64,000 nucleotides of DNA from Narthecium ossifragum (Eukaryota > Streptophyta > Magnoliopsida > Dioscoreales > Nartheciaceae): the NCBI GenBank assembly GCA_963920575.1, contig OY986969.1:25211434-25275433 (forward strand), in the 5' to 3' direction. Both the position numbers and the translations under genes were made by a program. The notes below the pieces were generated by a model. That model saw nothing but the letters and a program-made list of their open reading frames with translations, had not been told where the DNA came from and searched no databases. Below, piece by piece: positions 1 through 12,114 of this stretch; positions within the stretch are counted from its first letter, which is position 1, and each line of letters begins with the position of its first letter.

Positions 1-1237
1 GAAAATTGAGCCAAACGCTATACAGGAATTAGAGAAAAGTCCATAGAAAAAAGAAGAATAAAAAAACACCACAACAACAACAACAACTGAACAACTGCAG
101 GCGGGTAGGAATCCGAATCAACAATGACATGCTTCAACAACCTAATAAGCACTCGAATCAGACTGCAAACTATTACGGGGCAATGTCATCCACCTGCAAT
201 CCAACTCACAATCAATGTCGAGACGTCTGGCATGATTGGCTTCGTGATGCATGCAAATAAAGGAGATTACTACATGAAGATGGTAGACATGGCTGTTTGC
301 CATTATGAGAGCTTTTAAGTTGATAAATTGTGCATTTGAGTATTATGTTGATGGTGAATCAAGTTAGCATAACGTTATCATATTCAGAAGAATCATCTGG
401 ATACCATCATCCAGGCCAGAGGACCTGGGAACGTGGCAGACGGTCAAAAGCCCAAAATCTAGCTAGGCTCAAAACCATGATATGCTTCCAACAAATCAAC
501 GAGCAATTGGCTTAAGATCAGTTCAGCTGAGCAGCAGTCAGATGATAGCAAGATGACTGTTGATAAAAAGTAATAACTAGGAAATCCAATGTGACCATGA
601 AAGGCGAAAAACCAAGCAGACAAAGAATATCTTGAAATTTAGTCAAGCTTGGCAATTCACTAGAAAATTGACAATAATGATTTCGCTTTCAAGTCTAAAC
701 CATATCGACAAATTTCAAAACTCCTGCCAACTCGATCCCGTTCCCTCTTTCTACGAAGGTACTCCAAATCTAACAACATATTGAACTAAAAAAACAGCAG
801 CTTCCTTACCAAAAAGAGAGAAAAGAAAGCAGCTACTTACTGCATACAGCTAAACTAACATGCCATCAAGTAGGTTAATGGCCATACTTGAAGGCTAAAT
901 CAACAATACATGGTCAGATGCTTTTCCGGTTTACATAAACCTTGAGTGGCATGCAATCTTGCAGAATGCTTCAGTTGTTATTTGGCTTTACATCAACATA
1001 TGACAAGAACTAGAGTGGAAGTTGCAAAACTTAATAACAGCAACATACGTTGCCCTGGTTTTCAAAGAAGATCATCAAAGCCTCACCAAGGAAAAGGAAA
1101 GTGAATAATTATCAATCTGAGTGAAACAAGATGACCAGCTCATAACAAATCATGTGGATGGCAGACAAATACCTAACAGGGCACTCCTTGACAAACATCA
1201 TCAGTCAAACTAGCTTACTTCACCGCTTGACGATGAT
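1..1237. other. No gene recognised; downstream flank of the RRP45 gene
   Basis: AT-rich sequence holding only short open frames of 60-80 codons with no family resemblance and no consistent splice structure. It lies just beyond the stop codon of the minus-strand RRP45 gene, so its right-hand part probably contains that gene's 3' UTR and polyadenylation region. A short CAA-rich run lies near positions 68-87. I see no clear repeat boundaries or RNA gene. Confidence 0.5.
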
Positions 1238-4200
1238 TTATTTTTTCTTTCTATTTTTCCGCTTTACAACATCTTTCAGGCTCTTAGGAGAGCTTGCTTG
1301 CTGGCTCAAGCCTGATGATCCAGTTGGGCCAGAGATAGAGCTGTCTAGATCTTTAACTGCCTTGGGTTTGGAAACATTTGGCGTTTGAACTTTTGAATCT
1401 TCTTCTTCTTTGTTCATGGTTAAGGGCCCTGCATGCTCCAAATGTCAATAGAATGTACACATAAATCAACTATTGTTACTGTCGGATGCAATACCAAGAA
1501 AGCTTTAGAAAGAAAACTTCAGCTGGCATAGGAGTATAAAATGTTAGGGTATTAGGAACTATGCCTCCACTTGAAAGGACAGGAGACAAAGGTATAAAAA
1601 CCCATAAGCACTAGCGGAATGACATACTATTACTTTTAAAAACCCTTACTACTGAGGTCTCAATATTAAAAAAATCTGAAACACTCTTAACCAATAAGCA
1701 CTAGCGGAATTACATACTATTACTTTTAAAATAAATCAATAATCTTAAACACTAACTTCCTTATTAAAATTTCACAAACTCCTGACGAGACACAACAGAT
1801 AAACTTTTTCTATAAGAAGCAAACATGAGGTCATATATACAGGGAAGGAAGTAAACTAATATGTAACATGACAAGGTGTATAACAGATTAGTGACAGACA
1901 AATTAGGCAGTCTCAATCCCTTCAATACTATTACGATGGAAAGCAAAGAATGGGTGAACCAATTTACTCAAGTTTCAGTGATATGGTTTACTCAAGTTTC
2001 AGTGATTTGGTTCGCACATTGACCCCGACAGCTGCGACAGACTAAGGTGACAATGAATTCATGCTATTCAGCACAAAACAAGCAAGAAACTCCACATTGC
2101 AAACAAGTACAAGGTCTTGGACAAGCCACTGGTACTACATACAGAGGATATAAAGATTTAATTCATGAGTCATTAAGGTTCGTCGGAAGCAAAACATCTT
2201 GACAGAAACTCCACACTGCATGACCAGAAAATACAGGAACATACATCCATCACCTACTAACCAAGTGCAAACAGAATTAGTGTGACTATGAAACTGATTA
2301 CCAGGAATGGCAGAACTCCTTATGTAGCTTGAAGAAGTTCCCTTCGAATATGGATCCCTACGAAAACATGAGAGTAAGGCATCCTTAGTCCATCTGAAGC
2401 CCAAGTATATAACTAACACGCAGAATAAGTCAGAATTTGGTATACCAGGTAGAAGGACCGCCGATAAATGCTCCAGCACTAGTGCCTCCATCACTGGCAC
2501 CTCTTCTTTGGGATAAGCCAGTTTCAACTTCCATACTGTCCACCTCACCATCCGGGTATATGTTCAGCTCTTCTAAGCCTTCTGCATTTCTTGAAAAATC
2601 ATCAACTTGATTATCCTTCATGACAATATCAGGTATACAAATTTCAACTGGAACCACTGTTGAGTGACGTTTGACTTTCCTCAGTGCTCGTTCAGTGTTG
2701 TATGCATCTACCTGTATGGGTGCAGGAGAAGTGCAGCAGGCTAAGTTTGCAGCAGCGGTGCAGGGCACGGGCACTAAGAAGCAAAGGGGAAGCCTTCGCT
2801 CTAATCTTTAGCCAAAATACTCGCAGCTACTCATAAGCACAAAAATTTTGCAATTCGTATTAACGATATCCTGTCACAACCTATCTAAGCTGTCTTATAG
2901 ATCCCATAACCTTATGTCGGAAATTAAAGCAAGGCTGTGAAATCTAGGGCATGCCACACTTGAGTTGCAACTAAGATTGTTCCCCTAGTGAAGACAAGAA
3001 CAGAGATGGTGTTGAGAAACCATGAAGATCTGCAAGAATAGTCGCCTAGACAAGTGCCAATAGAAAAAAGATATGCTAAATTATAAGAAACAAAAATAAT
3101 AACCCGTAAAAGGGAGATGAGTCATAAAGCATGGACAAATTCCAAGTTTTGCAACACCCAAATGACTGAACTCTGCAGAATTACAAGTCAACGAAATCGT
3201 TGGGAAGCAAGTCAGATGGGCAAAAAGTAGGGTTACGGAACTCACCGCACTCTCTATTTTGCTCGTGATATCAGCAGCTTTTAAAGAGGCAATCCGCAAA
3301 CACTGCATAATTACGATCGATGTGACACCCTCTCCGCCAGCCTTTTGAACAGCACACACATCACCATTTGAGTTCACTGTAGCCGTCATTCTCCCTCCCA
3401 TGATGACCTCTTCTTTGTGTGTTGGATCTATCACCTAACAGAAGAACTAAACAACTTATGACAGTGCCGCAAGAAGGAAAACAAATTGCCGTAAACTTGA
3501 CATCCACCAACAACAATTGGCCCTTGAAGATGTATCAACTTTGATTCTAAGAAAGAAAAATCATTACCCAGGCTCACGCCGCTTACATAAATGAAAACAC
3601 ATTTTTCAAAGAACAAGAACAAATCACTATCGATTCAAAACAACATGTTTGTTGCAGAAAGACAATCCAGCATACCATGATGCTACCTTCACCAAAATAT
3701 GCAAAGGTTATTGCCACAGGAAGGTGATGGATTATAAGTGGCAGTGGCTCCCTAACCTGTACATATACAAAATGAAGGAAAATATCATTTTACAATGACA
3801 ATATATACACTTCAAACACGAGATCTCAGTTGGAAAAAATAGAAATAGTGAACAAGAAAATCTGTTGAACAGTCAACTATAATCCCCCCTTCGCAAACTT
3901 TCATTTTACCATCATAACCTAACAGATAAGAAGTACTTATGCTACACGAGTAGAATTATCTCTAAAAAAAATTGTTATCGGCCCGCAAATTTTCTTCCTT
4001 AGCAGTAGTAACAAGTTCACCAAAGAAGAGATTCACCAACCTCAGGTGGATGGATGACAATTTCCTCACCATTCTCTCCGCCTACTGTACATTCAGGCCT
4101 TTGAAACGTCAAGAGAGCAGCCAAAGCAGCAATATTAGCTGCATCTATAAGATTCCTAAAATAGCAGAAACAGGTTATTAAGCATGACATAAAAGAAGAA

Positions 4201-5432
4201 TGCTGTCTGGAAATAGCAGATAAATGTATACGAAACCTAAAGCATACCCTCCATTATCAAGGATGTGAAGATCCACACGAATGGCCCACACAGATTTCCC
4301 AGCAACTACGCATAAGGACTCCATATCCACTGCCCTACTCTCCCTGTGATGCAACATTAATTCAGCCTTTAGGAGGGTATAGTTTCACATCAAGGTACAT
4401 GCTGAAAGACATCAAATACATTAGATTGGCTATCTAGTCCTAAACCTTTAATGACATCCTAAGAGGCTAAGCACTAACCTTAGACCACGATCAATGACGC
4501 GTCCCAGTTCAATTGCAGATTCTCCAGGTCGTCCGGCCTCGAAAGAAGGATCAGCCATCGGTGAAAACTCAGTAAATATAGAAAGTGTTCCCTCATTGGG
4601 CCTATCTTGGTAGGGCTGCACCAGTTGGGAAGTTACATATCCCATGACATGAGTCTCACCAAGTTGGACCTCCGACGAGCCATCCTCTCTGCAGATATCA
4701 TGAATCCCACTAACACAATCACTAGATAGTATCCTATAATTTGCGAAACAGAACTAATAACAAAAGCATCCCGAACATAATGTACAGCACCAAACTTCTG
4801 TGCGAGCATTACACTTCCAAATCCTAACAAAATGGTAGAAAAACTTATTCCAATGAATGATACGGTTTGCTAAAAATACAAATAGTGGATTAAGTTATTA
4901 GTATCCAGCAAATAATACAAGAACCAAGTCAACCAACACATCCACCTCAGTTATTTTTTTCCCGTGTCTTGAAAAACCCTTCTTTCTTGTCTACTGGCTT
5001 ATGAGTAGCAGGCAAAGATTACAAGAACCAACATACCTTCCCCCGTTACATTTTTCCCCGTATCTTCTAAAAAGATCCTTCTTTCTAGTTTTGATAGAAC
5101 TTACAAAAGCACTTGCTAGGACTCATATCAACAGACGGATTTTGGCTTTCCACCTCTCAGCAAATCAGATCCTCGCTCTAACCAGTACTCAGGATTCCAA
5201 TCGAAAACAAGCACATTGAACGAGAGAATGAACGATATTGTCATCAAGAAACATAGAACAGGAGAAGTAAAGATCGGAGAAGAAACTATACATGCCTCCC
5301 AAACTTGATGGCGAGGCGGCGGTAATCAAAGGGGCGACGCCCGTCCACCCTGAGATCCGAAAGGAGCGCGCTCTCGATAAACTTCTTCTCGTTAACAGTC
5401 ATCCGCCAGGCGTTCCCTAATCTCTGCTCCAT
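1238..5432 (-). CDS. RRP45: Exosome complex subunit RRP45 (CER7-like), RNase PH-fold protein
   Basis: Core-ring subunit of the RNA exosome, which processes and degrades RNA 3'-5' in nucleus and cytoplasm; the Arabidopsis homologue CER7 also influences cuticular wax. Nine coding exons on the minus strand: 5432-5296, 4688-4479, 4343-4248, 4155-4041, 3756-3676, 3434-3246, 2711-2446, 2357-2302, 1428-1238. Phases agree throughout and give 446 residues, close to the plant family length. Exon 1 encodes MEQRLGNAWRMTVNEKKFIE and the typical RVDGR motif. The RNase PH core follows (GETHVMGYVTSQLVQP, SIFTEFSPMADPSFEAGRPG, then LHILDNGGNLIDAANIAALA and IHHLPVAITFAYFGEGSIM). The tail has the plant-typical GGPSTWDPYS segment and a basic end (SLKDVVKRKNRKKK). 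Plant RRP45 is expected to be structural rather than catalytic. The first intron uses either a GC donor after 5296 or a shifted GT/AG pair. Family call is firm; exon edges are inferred. Confidence 0.92.
1600..1732. repeat. Imperfect direct repeat in RRP45 intron 8
   Basis: A block of about 38 bases beginning ATAAGCACTAGCGGAAT is present near 1602 and again near 1693, in the last intron of RRP45. A second small duplication (ACTCAAGTTTCAGTGAT) sits at 1967-2003. Both look like local duplications with no visible function. Confidence 0.7.
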
Positions 5433-5639
5433 TCTTCACCTAACCCAGAAAAATCATCAAATTTTTTTCAAGAATTAGGAAACGAGTCAGAAATCCAAGA
5501 AGATAAAGGGATCAAGAAATGGGAAAAATCGAAGCCATTACCGTCGGAAAAGGGTATATAAGGGTAAGGGTTTTCGAGGGTTTTGGAGGAAGGCGGGAAG
5601 CGGCATCATAAGAGCCGGAACTCGAGTTAGGTTACGAGC

Positions 5640-6430
5640 CGAGAGGAGAAGAATAGATTATTTATCGGGCCGGGCTGACCCAGCCCAGATAGGCCCAGAC
5701 CATGGCTCTGACGTTGTTGGGTTTGATGGGCTTTGATTAGGACGCTTCACACACACAAAGACTCTTAAATACGGGAATAGATTTTGAGAATAACAACCCG
5801 GATTAAGAGAGAGAATATTGCTAAAATATTCTCAAATTCATTATTATTTCACCCCTTAACCCCAAACACCCTTTACCTATTCCAAGTAATCATTACAAAG
5901 TTATTCTCATTCTTCACTTTACTTTTCTCATATTCCAAATAATCATTACAAAGTTATTCTCAAAACCTGGAATAAAGTCCCTTAACCCGGAATAAAGTTA
6001 ACCCCGTGCCTAACAAGGTAAAATACAAAAAATTGTATGAATTTCAACTCAGAACTTCTGCTTTCATACCATGTTAAATCGCCTATTGTTCCAAATTTGA
6101 TAATTTAAAGTATTTTTCATTATATGGATTTAGCAGCCTTCTGATATCTCAAATTCTCTTGCCAAATCTTGCACTCGGAAACAATGAAGTTTGGTCCATG
6201 CATGACACGAGACACTTATCTCCTTTAAAACAGTTTCAAGCATATTTAGACTGATCTACATCACTCCATGACATGATTCATCAATTACTTATGCCATGAT
6301 CTGAGTAATCTGAATGTTTCTCGAGTTTTTTTTTTTTTTTTGGGTATTTGTGCAACAAAAGATGGTACCATTGATCTCATGGAGATAGTTTCTATCTTTT
6401 TAAGCTGCATCTCAGTAGTTATCGTTTTGT
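5640..6430. mobile_element. AT-rich intergenic stretch with MITE-like repeat (about 5750-6020)
   Basis: Between the RRP45 promoter side and the GASA gene. The segment around 5760-6010 has repeated phrases such as AATCATTACAAAGTTATTCTCA (about 5887 and 5943) and CCCTTAACCC, and resembles in composition the GGGATAA/AATAATGATT small elements seen elsewhere in the window. Clean terminal repeats and a target duplication were not found. The rest shows no gene. Confidence 0.4.
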
Positions 6431-6736
6431 CTTGTTTTCAGTAGTATTTACTCTTTGCAGATGCCTATTTCTTGGCAACAGTGCTGTTGAAAGTTGCTAT
6501 ACTAGATGCCATATTTACCATGCAAGAAAGATGCTTGAAATAAGTCCTCTCAAGTCACAGAAACAAAGGAATAAGAAGAAGACTTCATTCATGGCTTTCC
6601 CAGAAAACCATAAATCTCTCACAATGATACATTCACAGACACCCCATCATGATAGAAAACACTATATATATATATATAACATGCAGCACAATGGTCCGTT
6701 TATTGGGATCAAAACTTCTCTGAAGTTCCAGCAGTT

Positions 6737-7412
6737 TCATGGGCACTTGGGCTTCTGACCATGAGTCTTGAGGTTGGCATAGCAAGGGCACACGTTCACG
6801 TTGCCGGAAGTACCGGCCGGCACGCATTGGCACCTCAGGCAGCATGTGCCACAGGCTCGAGCGCAGACGTTCTTTCGCGAAGCGCTGATGCATCTCCTCG
6901 CGCAGGCAAAGTTACAATCTTGCAGGCAAAAAGGAGAGAGATAATTATCATGCATGCATTGCAAAACAAAGCTGCATAAAGCTGAATGCCTGGCAAAGTA
7001 GTGGTGCAGGATTGTCTCAAAAGGCATCATGAATGGATGAGAATGTTATCATACTGATTTTTGGTCCTAGAAAAGATCCAACGGCACCATTGACGTCTCT
7101 TTTGACCTGAATTTTGCAACAAAGAAGAAAGTTTTTATCAGTTTTGTTTCCATATTCTTTGTGGACTTATCTGGGCTCCCAAGGAAATGAAAGCATGAAT
7201 TTTTAGCAGGAGGACAGACATCTGGGAGCTGCTTTCCATCGTGCAAGGGGCCCTCCACAAGCACCTGGATTTGGAGCAATTTAAAGTAATGAGCTAGTTA
7301 AATTTTGCAAGAAAAATGGAGATCCTCGGAGTTCAAATCTAGCACTCACTTGGAAGAAGAGGAAGAGAACAATGATAGATAAGAAGAGCCCTTTTCCCCC
7401 ACCATTAGACAT
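6737..7412 (-). CDS. Gibberellin-regulated GASA/Snakin cysteine-rich secreted peptide
   Basis: GASA peptides are small secreted proteins acting in the cell wall or apoplast in growth, hormone responses and antimicrobial defence. Model of four coding exons on the minus strand: 7412-7350, 7264-7220, 7106-7055, 6918-6737; 113 residues. Exon 1 is a signal-peptide-like segment (MSNGGGKGLFLSIIVLFLFF) ending at a good GTGAGT donor. The last exon carries the GASA domain with all 12 cysteines in the family spacing, starting INCNFACARRC, with GTCCLRCQCVPAG in the middle and ending CPCYANLKTHGQKPKCP, which is the usual C-terminus. The donor of exon 2 (GAT before GTCTGT) is weak, so the variable linker between signal peptide and GASA domain is the uncertain part. 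Family identity is sure; the role of this member cannot be told from sequence. Confidence 0.88.
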
Positions 7413-8385
7413 GGCTGCAAGAGATCAATGAGAGATGGGCAAAGGGAGAAAGGGAGAGGTTTCTCTTATAGATGATTTTTTTTATGCTTCTCTTTTTACT
7501 GTAGCCATGGATGTAAAACCTTCATCATATTGCAAAATTTCTGTACAAAAGCAATGTCTAATGTATAGAATCAATGGAAATTTCTGCCCAAAGATCAGCA
7601 TGTTAATTAGGATGATACTATAAGATTCAAATTGCAGTACAGTGTCAAAAGATCTAACTTCTTGGTATGTGATTTGATTTGATTTGATTTGATGTGTGTT
7701 TCTATTGGTTTACTTTCTGGAAAGGAATCAGAGGGAAGTGATGATGAGCATTTGATATGGTTGGTGGTAGCAGTGGCCTCATTAGCTCACCACCAAGCTA
7801 ACATGACTCCCTTTTGGACTCTTTCCCATAACTCCCCCACCCTTTTCTTATCTCACTGCTGTATGTGTGAGGGTATGATAAAGGCATGGTCCCATGCAGG
7901 CAGCACCATATAGAGGAGCTGTTTCTTATTGTTGATAATAAAAGGGTCTTGTTTGGCAGACAGCAAGCATATGCTGCATGCATGGTCCTGTGCCTGTGGA
8001 GGATACAATGCTGTCTTTGAGGTAGGTCCTTTTCCTTTGATTCGCTGGCATCCACAAATGCTAATAAATAGCTTCATGTTTGCTACACGCACAGATGCTG
8101 CTATTTGAGACTCTCTAGTTTGAATTCAAAGGTGCTCATATAACTTTATCTTTTCTCATTCCAGATTAGTTTCATTCCAGATCATACGTGACGATAATTA
8201 CATCAACTAAAACAGAGCCTACCCTTATGGATGACCGACAGAAAATTTTAGGATTCAAAATAGTAGCAAAACAATAAATTGACAAGAACAGGTGATCAGT
8301 ACTGGTTATAGATATGTTACAGGTATATGGGTCCAGGCATCGTATTCTGAAATTAAAATCAGTTGATGCTCCTCTTCTATCTAAG
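7413..8385. other. Upstream region of GASA gene, no gene seen
   Basis: Presumed promoter side of the minus-strand GASA gene followed by anonymous sequence. It contains a short GATTT tandem run at about 7670-7693. The open frames of 60-85 codons overlap one another on both strands and resemble nothing known. Confidence 0.45.
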
Positions 8386-8387
8386 GG

Positions 8388-8540
8388 CCTCGTTTGGATT
8401 AAATATAGGATAAGTTTGTATATTAGATAAAGTAAAAGTTATGTAAACATCAAAGATAGTTATGTAAAATTGCGAATAAAATGCTTGAATGTATAATTGG
8501 AGTTTATGTATACTTATTCTCGATCCAGACGGGTCCTAAA
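8388..8540. mobile_element. MITE with imperfect terminal inverted repeats
   Basis: About 150 bp, AT-rich, no coding capacity. The left end reads GGGCCTCGTTTGGATTA and the right end, reverse-complemented, reads GGACCCGTCTGGATCGAGA, giving terminal inverted repeats of about 17 bp. The CGTTTGGAT-type terminus is common in plant small non-autonomous elements. The superfamily is not settled. Confidence 0.6.
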
Positions 8541-9079
8541 TTTCAGGTTCAATGACTCGTACTCGTGTTGTTTTGGGTCTGTCATTTGATCGAGACAGAG
8601 ACAAACAATAATGCATACATCCGATCGACAATGTGGCAATCATGGTTGACTAAACCTGATTCGATTGAATGCATCTTTCGGAGAAGGAAAGCAATCGACG
8701 TAGTAATGTCATTCGATTATGTCAAAGTTATGGACTGCATTCTTAATGATAAAAGCTCAGTCAACCCTTGAAACCATCCATAGATCTTACGAAGAGAATT
8801 ATTTGTGAAAAGAACTCAGCTTATTCAGCAATCAAATGGTTATAAGTTAATGAAACAACAAGTCCGGTCAAGATACATAGAAATGCAGACTGTCACATTG
8901 TCTATGCTTTCATGTTGTGCCTTTTGAAATAGCCATGGTTTACTGAAATTATCATGTTGTGCATGATCAACCAAAGGGTAGTCTTCATCAACAGTGCATA
9001 TAGACTGTCCAAAATGGACCCTTTCACCACCCATCCCTCTTATTATTGACCATTAGCATAACTAAAAACTAGACCAGGG

Positions 9080-9415
9080 GACCATTTGGTAGCATAAAAC
9101 TGAGGAAAACTTGGACAATTTTTGAATCTAGTCCAATTTCTAGTATTTGACGAGAGATTTAATGGAAAATGAGAGGCTTCAGCGTCCATCTGTCACCACT
9201 TTCCTTTTCAATTTCTTTCATGATGTTAGAAAATGAGAGTTATATCTTTCATTACTCCGTTACAAAGTTTTATACTCGTTTTCTAATCTTCGTTCTCTTA
9301 ACACAACCAAATAAGCGAGAGTGATATATACTCTATAATAAAGAGTGAGTTATGGAAAAATTAGACTTCCTTAATTGTAACTCACTTCCCCCTTTTCACA
9401 CACCCGCAACCAAAC
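9080..9415. mobile_element. MITE-like AT-rich element
   Basis: Starts GGGACCATTTGGTAGC and ends near CGCAACCAAACATTC, so the ends are roughly inverted copies (ATTTGGT / ACCAAAC). The interior is AT-rich and non-coding. Boundaries are approximate and no target duplication was confirmed. Confidence 0.45.
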
Positions 9416-9599
9416 ATTCATTATATATAACTGATGCTGCTTTGTGATTCTGACAGGGGGAGACAATCCAGCAGTCTAAGTTACGGGTCCTACCTTTCTA
9501 CTCAGTATATTGTTAGAATTCTAATAGAACTCTCTCATTTCCAACAACCATTATTTTCTCATAGATTTTACACATAAAATTTTCCAACAACATAAATTC

Positions 9600-10750
9600 A
9601 TAAGGTCAATGGCATTAAGACAATTCGGAAGGTCAATGACAGTTTCATAAATATTATCATAAAATCATCGTTATTTTTAGTTTTGACATAACTGAATTAT
9701 TTTCACCATAACTTTTACATCTAATATTTAAATTGGTCGATTTTTGAACCATTGGAAAGAGGATAAAAATATCTACAACTTTCATGTTGACGAGATTTTC
9801 AGATTCTATCATTTAGTATGTCAAATTGGCAACTAAAGTGTTCAATGATAAAATAGTAAATAATGATAGAATTTCCAAATGTCATCGTCCAAAGAATGGC
9901 CGTTTTCATCGACCAAAGTCCAAGCACCCAAATTTCCAATCAGGCACATTTTGGTTGATTATTTAATAATGATCGTTAATATAGTTCAACTATTTTGATC
10001 ATAACTTTCTAATACGATGTTCAAATGGATTGGTTTTTGAACTGATGGAAAGAGAATTCGAAGAACTACAACTTTCATGTTCATAGGTTTTCTAAATTCG
10101 AAGATTATCATCAATCAAATTACAGTGGAAGATAAAACGCTCCATGTGATGACAATTTCGTAAATAATTGAAGATGTCGACCAAGATTCAATTCCGATGG
10201 TTTCGAATTCCATTCTAACTGTTCCATAGCAGTTCCGACAGTTCCATAGCAGTTTCAGACGGTTCCAAAGCAGTTATATCATGAGCATTATAAAATGCAG
10301 GAAGATGAAGAATATATCTCTCCCAAAATCAAGAGCAAACTTGCTTTTATCTTTATTTTCAATATAGCCTTTTATCTTTATTTTCAATGTAACCTTATTT
10401 ATCTTCATGTACCTTTAAATTTCCGCAACGAAGCCTTTTCTTTATTTAAATCTCCTGTAATGAATCTTTCATTCATCGGAATAGCTTTATCACTCATAGG
10501 AGTAGTTCTAATATAGTTCATCACCCATATTTTCCATCGTCTATTTCTCAGCTTTCATTTCCCATCACCAACATTTTTCATCTTTCATTTCTTATCACAT
10601 TTTTCTCATCGTCCACCGTTCATTTTCACCATTCTCGCAGTCCATTTTCCACACTTTTAATCGTCCAAGTTTCAACACCTTTGTTAAAACTGAGTTCTAA
10701 GGAGTTGAGCCTTTGCATGTCCCTATTTTTTTTAACATTTTGACAATTGT
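9600..10750. repeat. Degraded LTR-retrotransposon-like sequence (candidate)
   Basis: Non-coding, with an internal duplication about 300 bp apart: TTTTTGAACCATTGGAAAGAG near 9735 and TTTTTGAACTGATGGAAAGAG near 10034, each followed by an ACAACTTTCATGTT phrase (the first just upstream reads CTACAACTTTCATGTT at about 9773). That phrase is familiar from the non-coding parts of plant Ty3/gypsy elements. A run of about four short units with TTCCATAGCAGTT lies at 10215-10275. No LTR ends or primer-binding site were found, so this is tentative. Confidence 0.35.
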
Positions 10751-10759
10751 GACTAGCTT

Positions 10760-11308
10760 GACTTTCATCGGTCAACGGTAAGATTTTCACGTCAATAGAT
10801 AGCCCATCAATTTTTTTTTAATACCCATCATTCCACCATGTTACATATGCATGGAATCATGATTCCTTAAACTTCCTCGTCATGTGAGCTCCATTTCTAA
10901 AGCTTATAACTGTGGCCCACCATGACTCTCAAGCATTAATATTCTTTCCCTATTTCTATGTGGGCCTCCACTAACTATTCATGGCCCGGCCCATGAGTTA
11001 CCCTCGAGGCTACGAGCAATTAATCCAGGAGAATTGGTCTGACCGATTGCGAGCTCAAGACAAAATCCCTACCACACTACGTACCCACATTTATCACACT
11101 TTCCTGTTCCATCCTTGGTGCCATTCGACCCTTGCCCTCCTATCTTCGTCTCTGTTAGCCTCGCATGCGCATGTGCAAGGCCAGAGTCACCATCACTCGC
11201 AGTTCTGATTCTGGGACCCACCAACCCATCAAACTGGATCTCTCGTGTCACTTTTCACCGCTCTTTTTTTAAACTCCAAACTTCTTTTTCTTTTCCCGCC
11301 ATCTCCGA
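10760..11308. other. Intergenic, nothing recognised
   Basis: Mixed-composition sequence with short overlapping open frames on both strands around 10981-11321. None resembles a known family and no splice-linked exon series could be built. Confidence 0.4.
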
Positions 11309-11579
11309 TGCCGTTTGGTAAACGGATAAGTTATTCCGAATTAAGGAATTTTATGATGAGAAAAATTAGAATAACGAGTAGGGATAAATCAAAATATCTT
11401 TTTAATAAAAAAAATAAAAATCAGAATATAATCAGGGTGGAGTTAAATGGGAATAAGATATGTGATATCCCCATTTTTTATATGGCCCACCTTAATTCAC
11501 ATTATTTCTATTTTACTAACCTCATTCTATCTGGGGATAACGTAAGGATAACTCATCTTATCTCCAAACCAAACGCCCC
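11309..11579. mobile_element. MITE of the GGATAA family, copy 1
   Basis: About 270 bp. Left end TGCCGTTTGGTAAACGGATAAG and right end, reverse-complemented, GGGGCGTTTGGTTTGGAGATAAG form imperfect terminal inverted repeats. The interior (ATAATCAGGGTGGAGTTAAA, ATGGCCCACCTTAATTCACA, CTATCTGGGGATAA) matches the copy at 33.89-34.15 kb in the same orientation and the one at 33.62-33.88 kb reversed. Confidence 0.72.
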
Positions 11580-12114
11580 GTAGAGACCTGAATTTGAGTT
11601 TGAGTTTGGATTTGAGTTTTGGTGGCATCAAACATCAGTGAAAGAATAAAACCCCAATCCGACGGTGAAATTTTTTTTTGAATCGATCCAATGATGAAAA
11701 ACAACCACCCGGTTAATGAATGTATTACTACCAATCTCTCTTTCTCACTCTCCTCTTATTTCGCTCTGTCTATGAACTCTACCCGTGCAAAAGGACTGAT
11801 ATTTTTATATATCAAAGCACAAGAAAGAAAAGATTGTCTATATCAGTGTCCATCAATTGACCCATCAAGAACATTTGTAGATCCAGCATATGAGATTACA
11901 TCACTCCCACAAAGTGATGTGCTCATGTAGACCACATAGCTTGGTGAATGAAGGGAGCCCAAGATGAGCTGACGTGGATAGCTTCATGTATTTCTTGATT
12001 CAAAACTCTTGACCTATGCTCTAAAATCATGTCAAAGCATCAATTATCAAAAAAGGAAAAAAAAGCATAATAGAAAAACGTAGATATGATCATTAAACTC
12101 ATATTCTATATAGA
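11580..12114. other. Intergenic, nothing recognised
   Basis: AT-rich sequence between a MITE and the 12.1-kb repeat. A poly-T tract near 11671 and A-rich runs near 12050-12065 are the only visible features. Confidence 0.4.
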
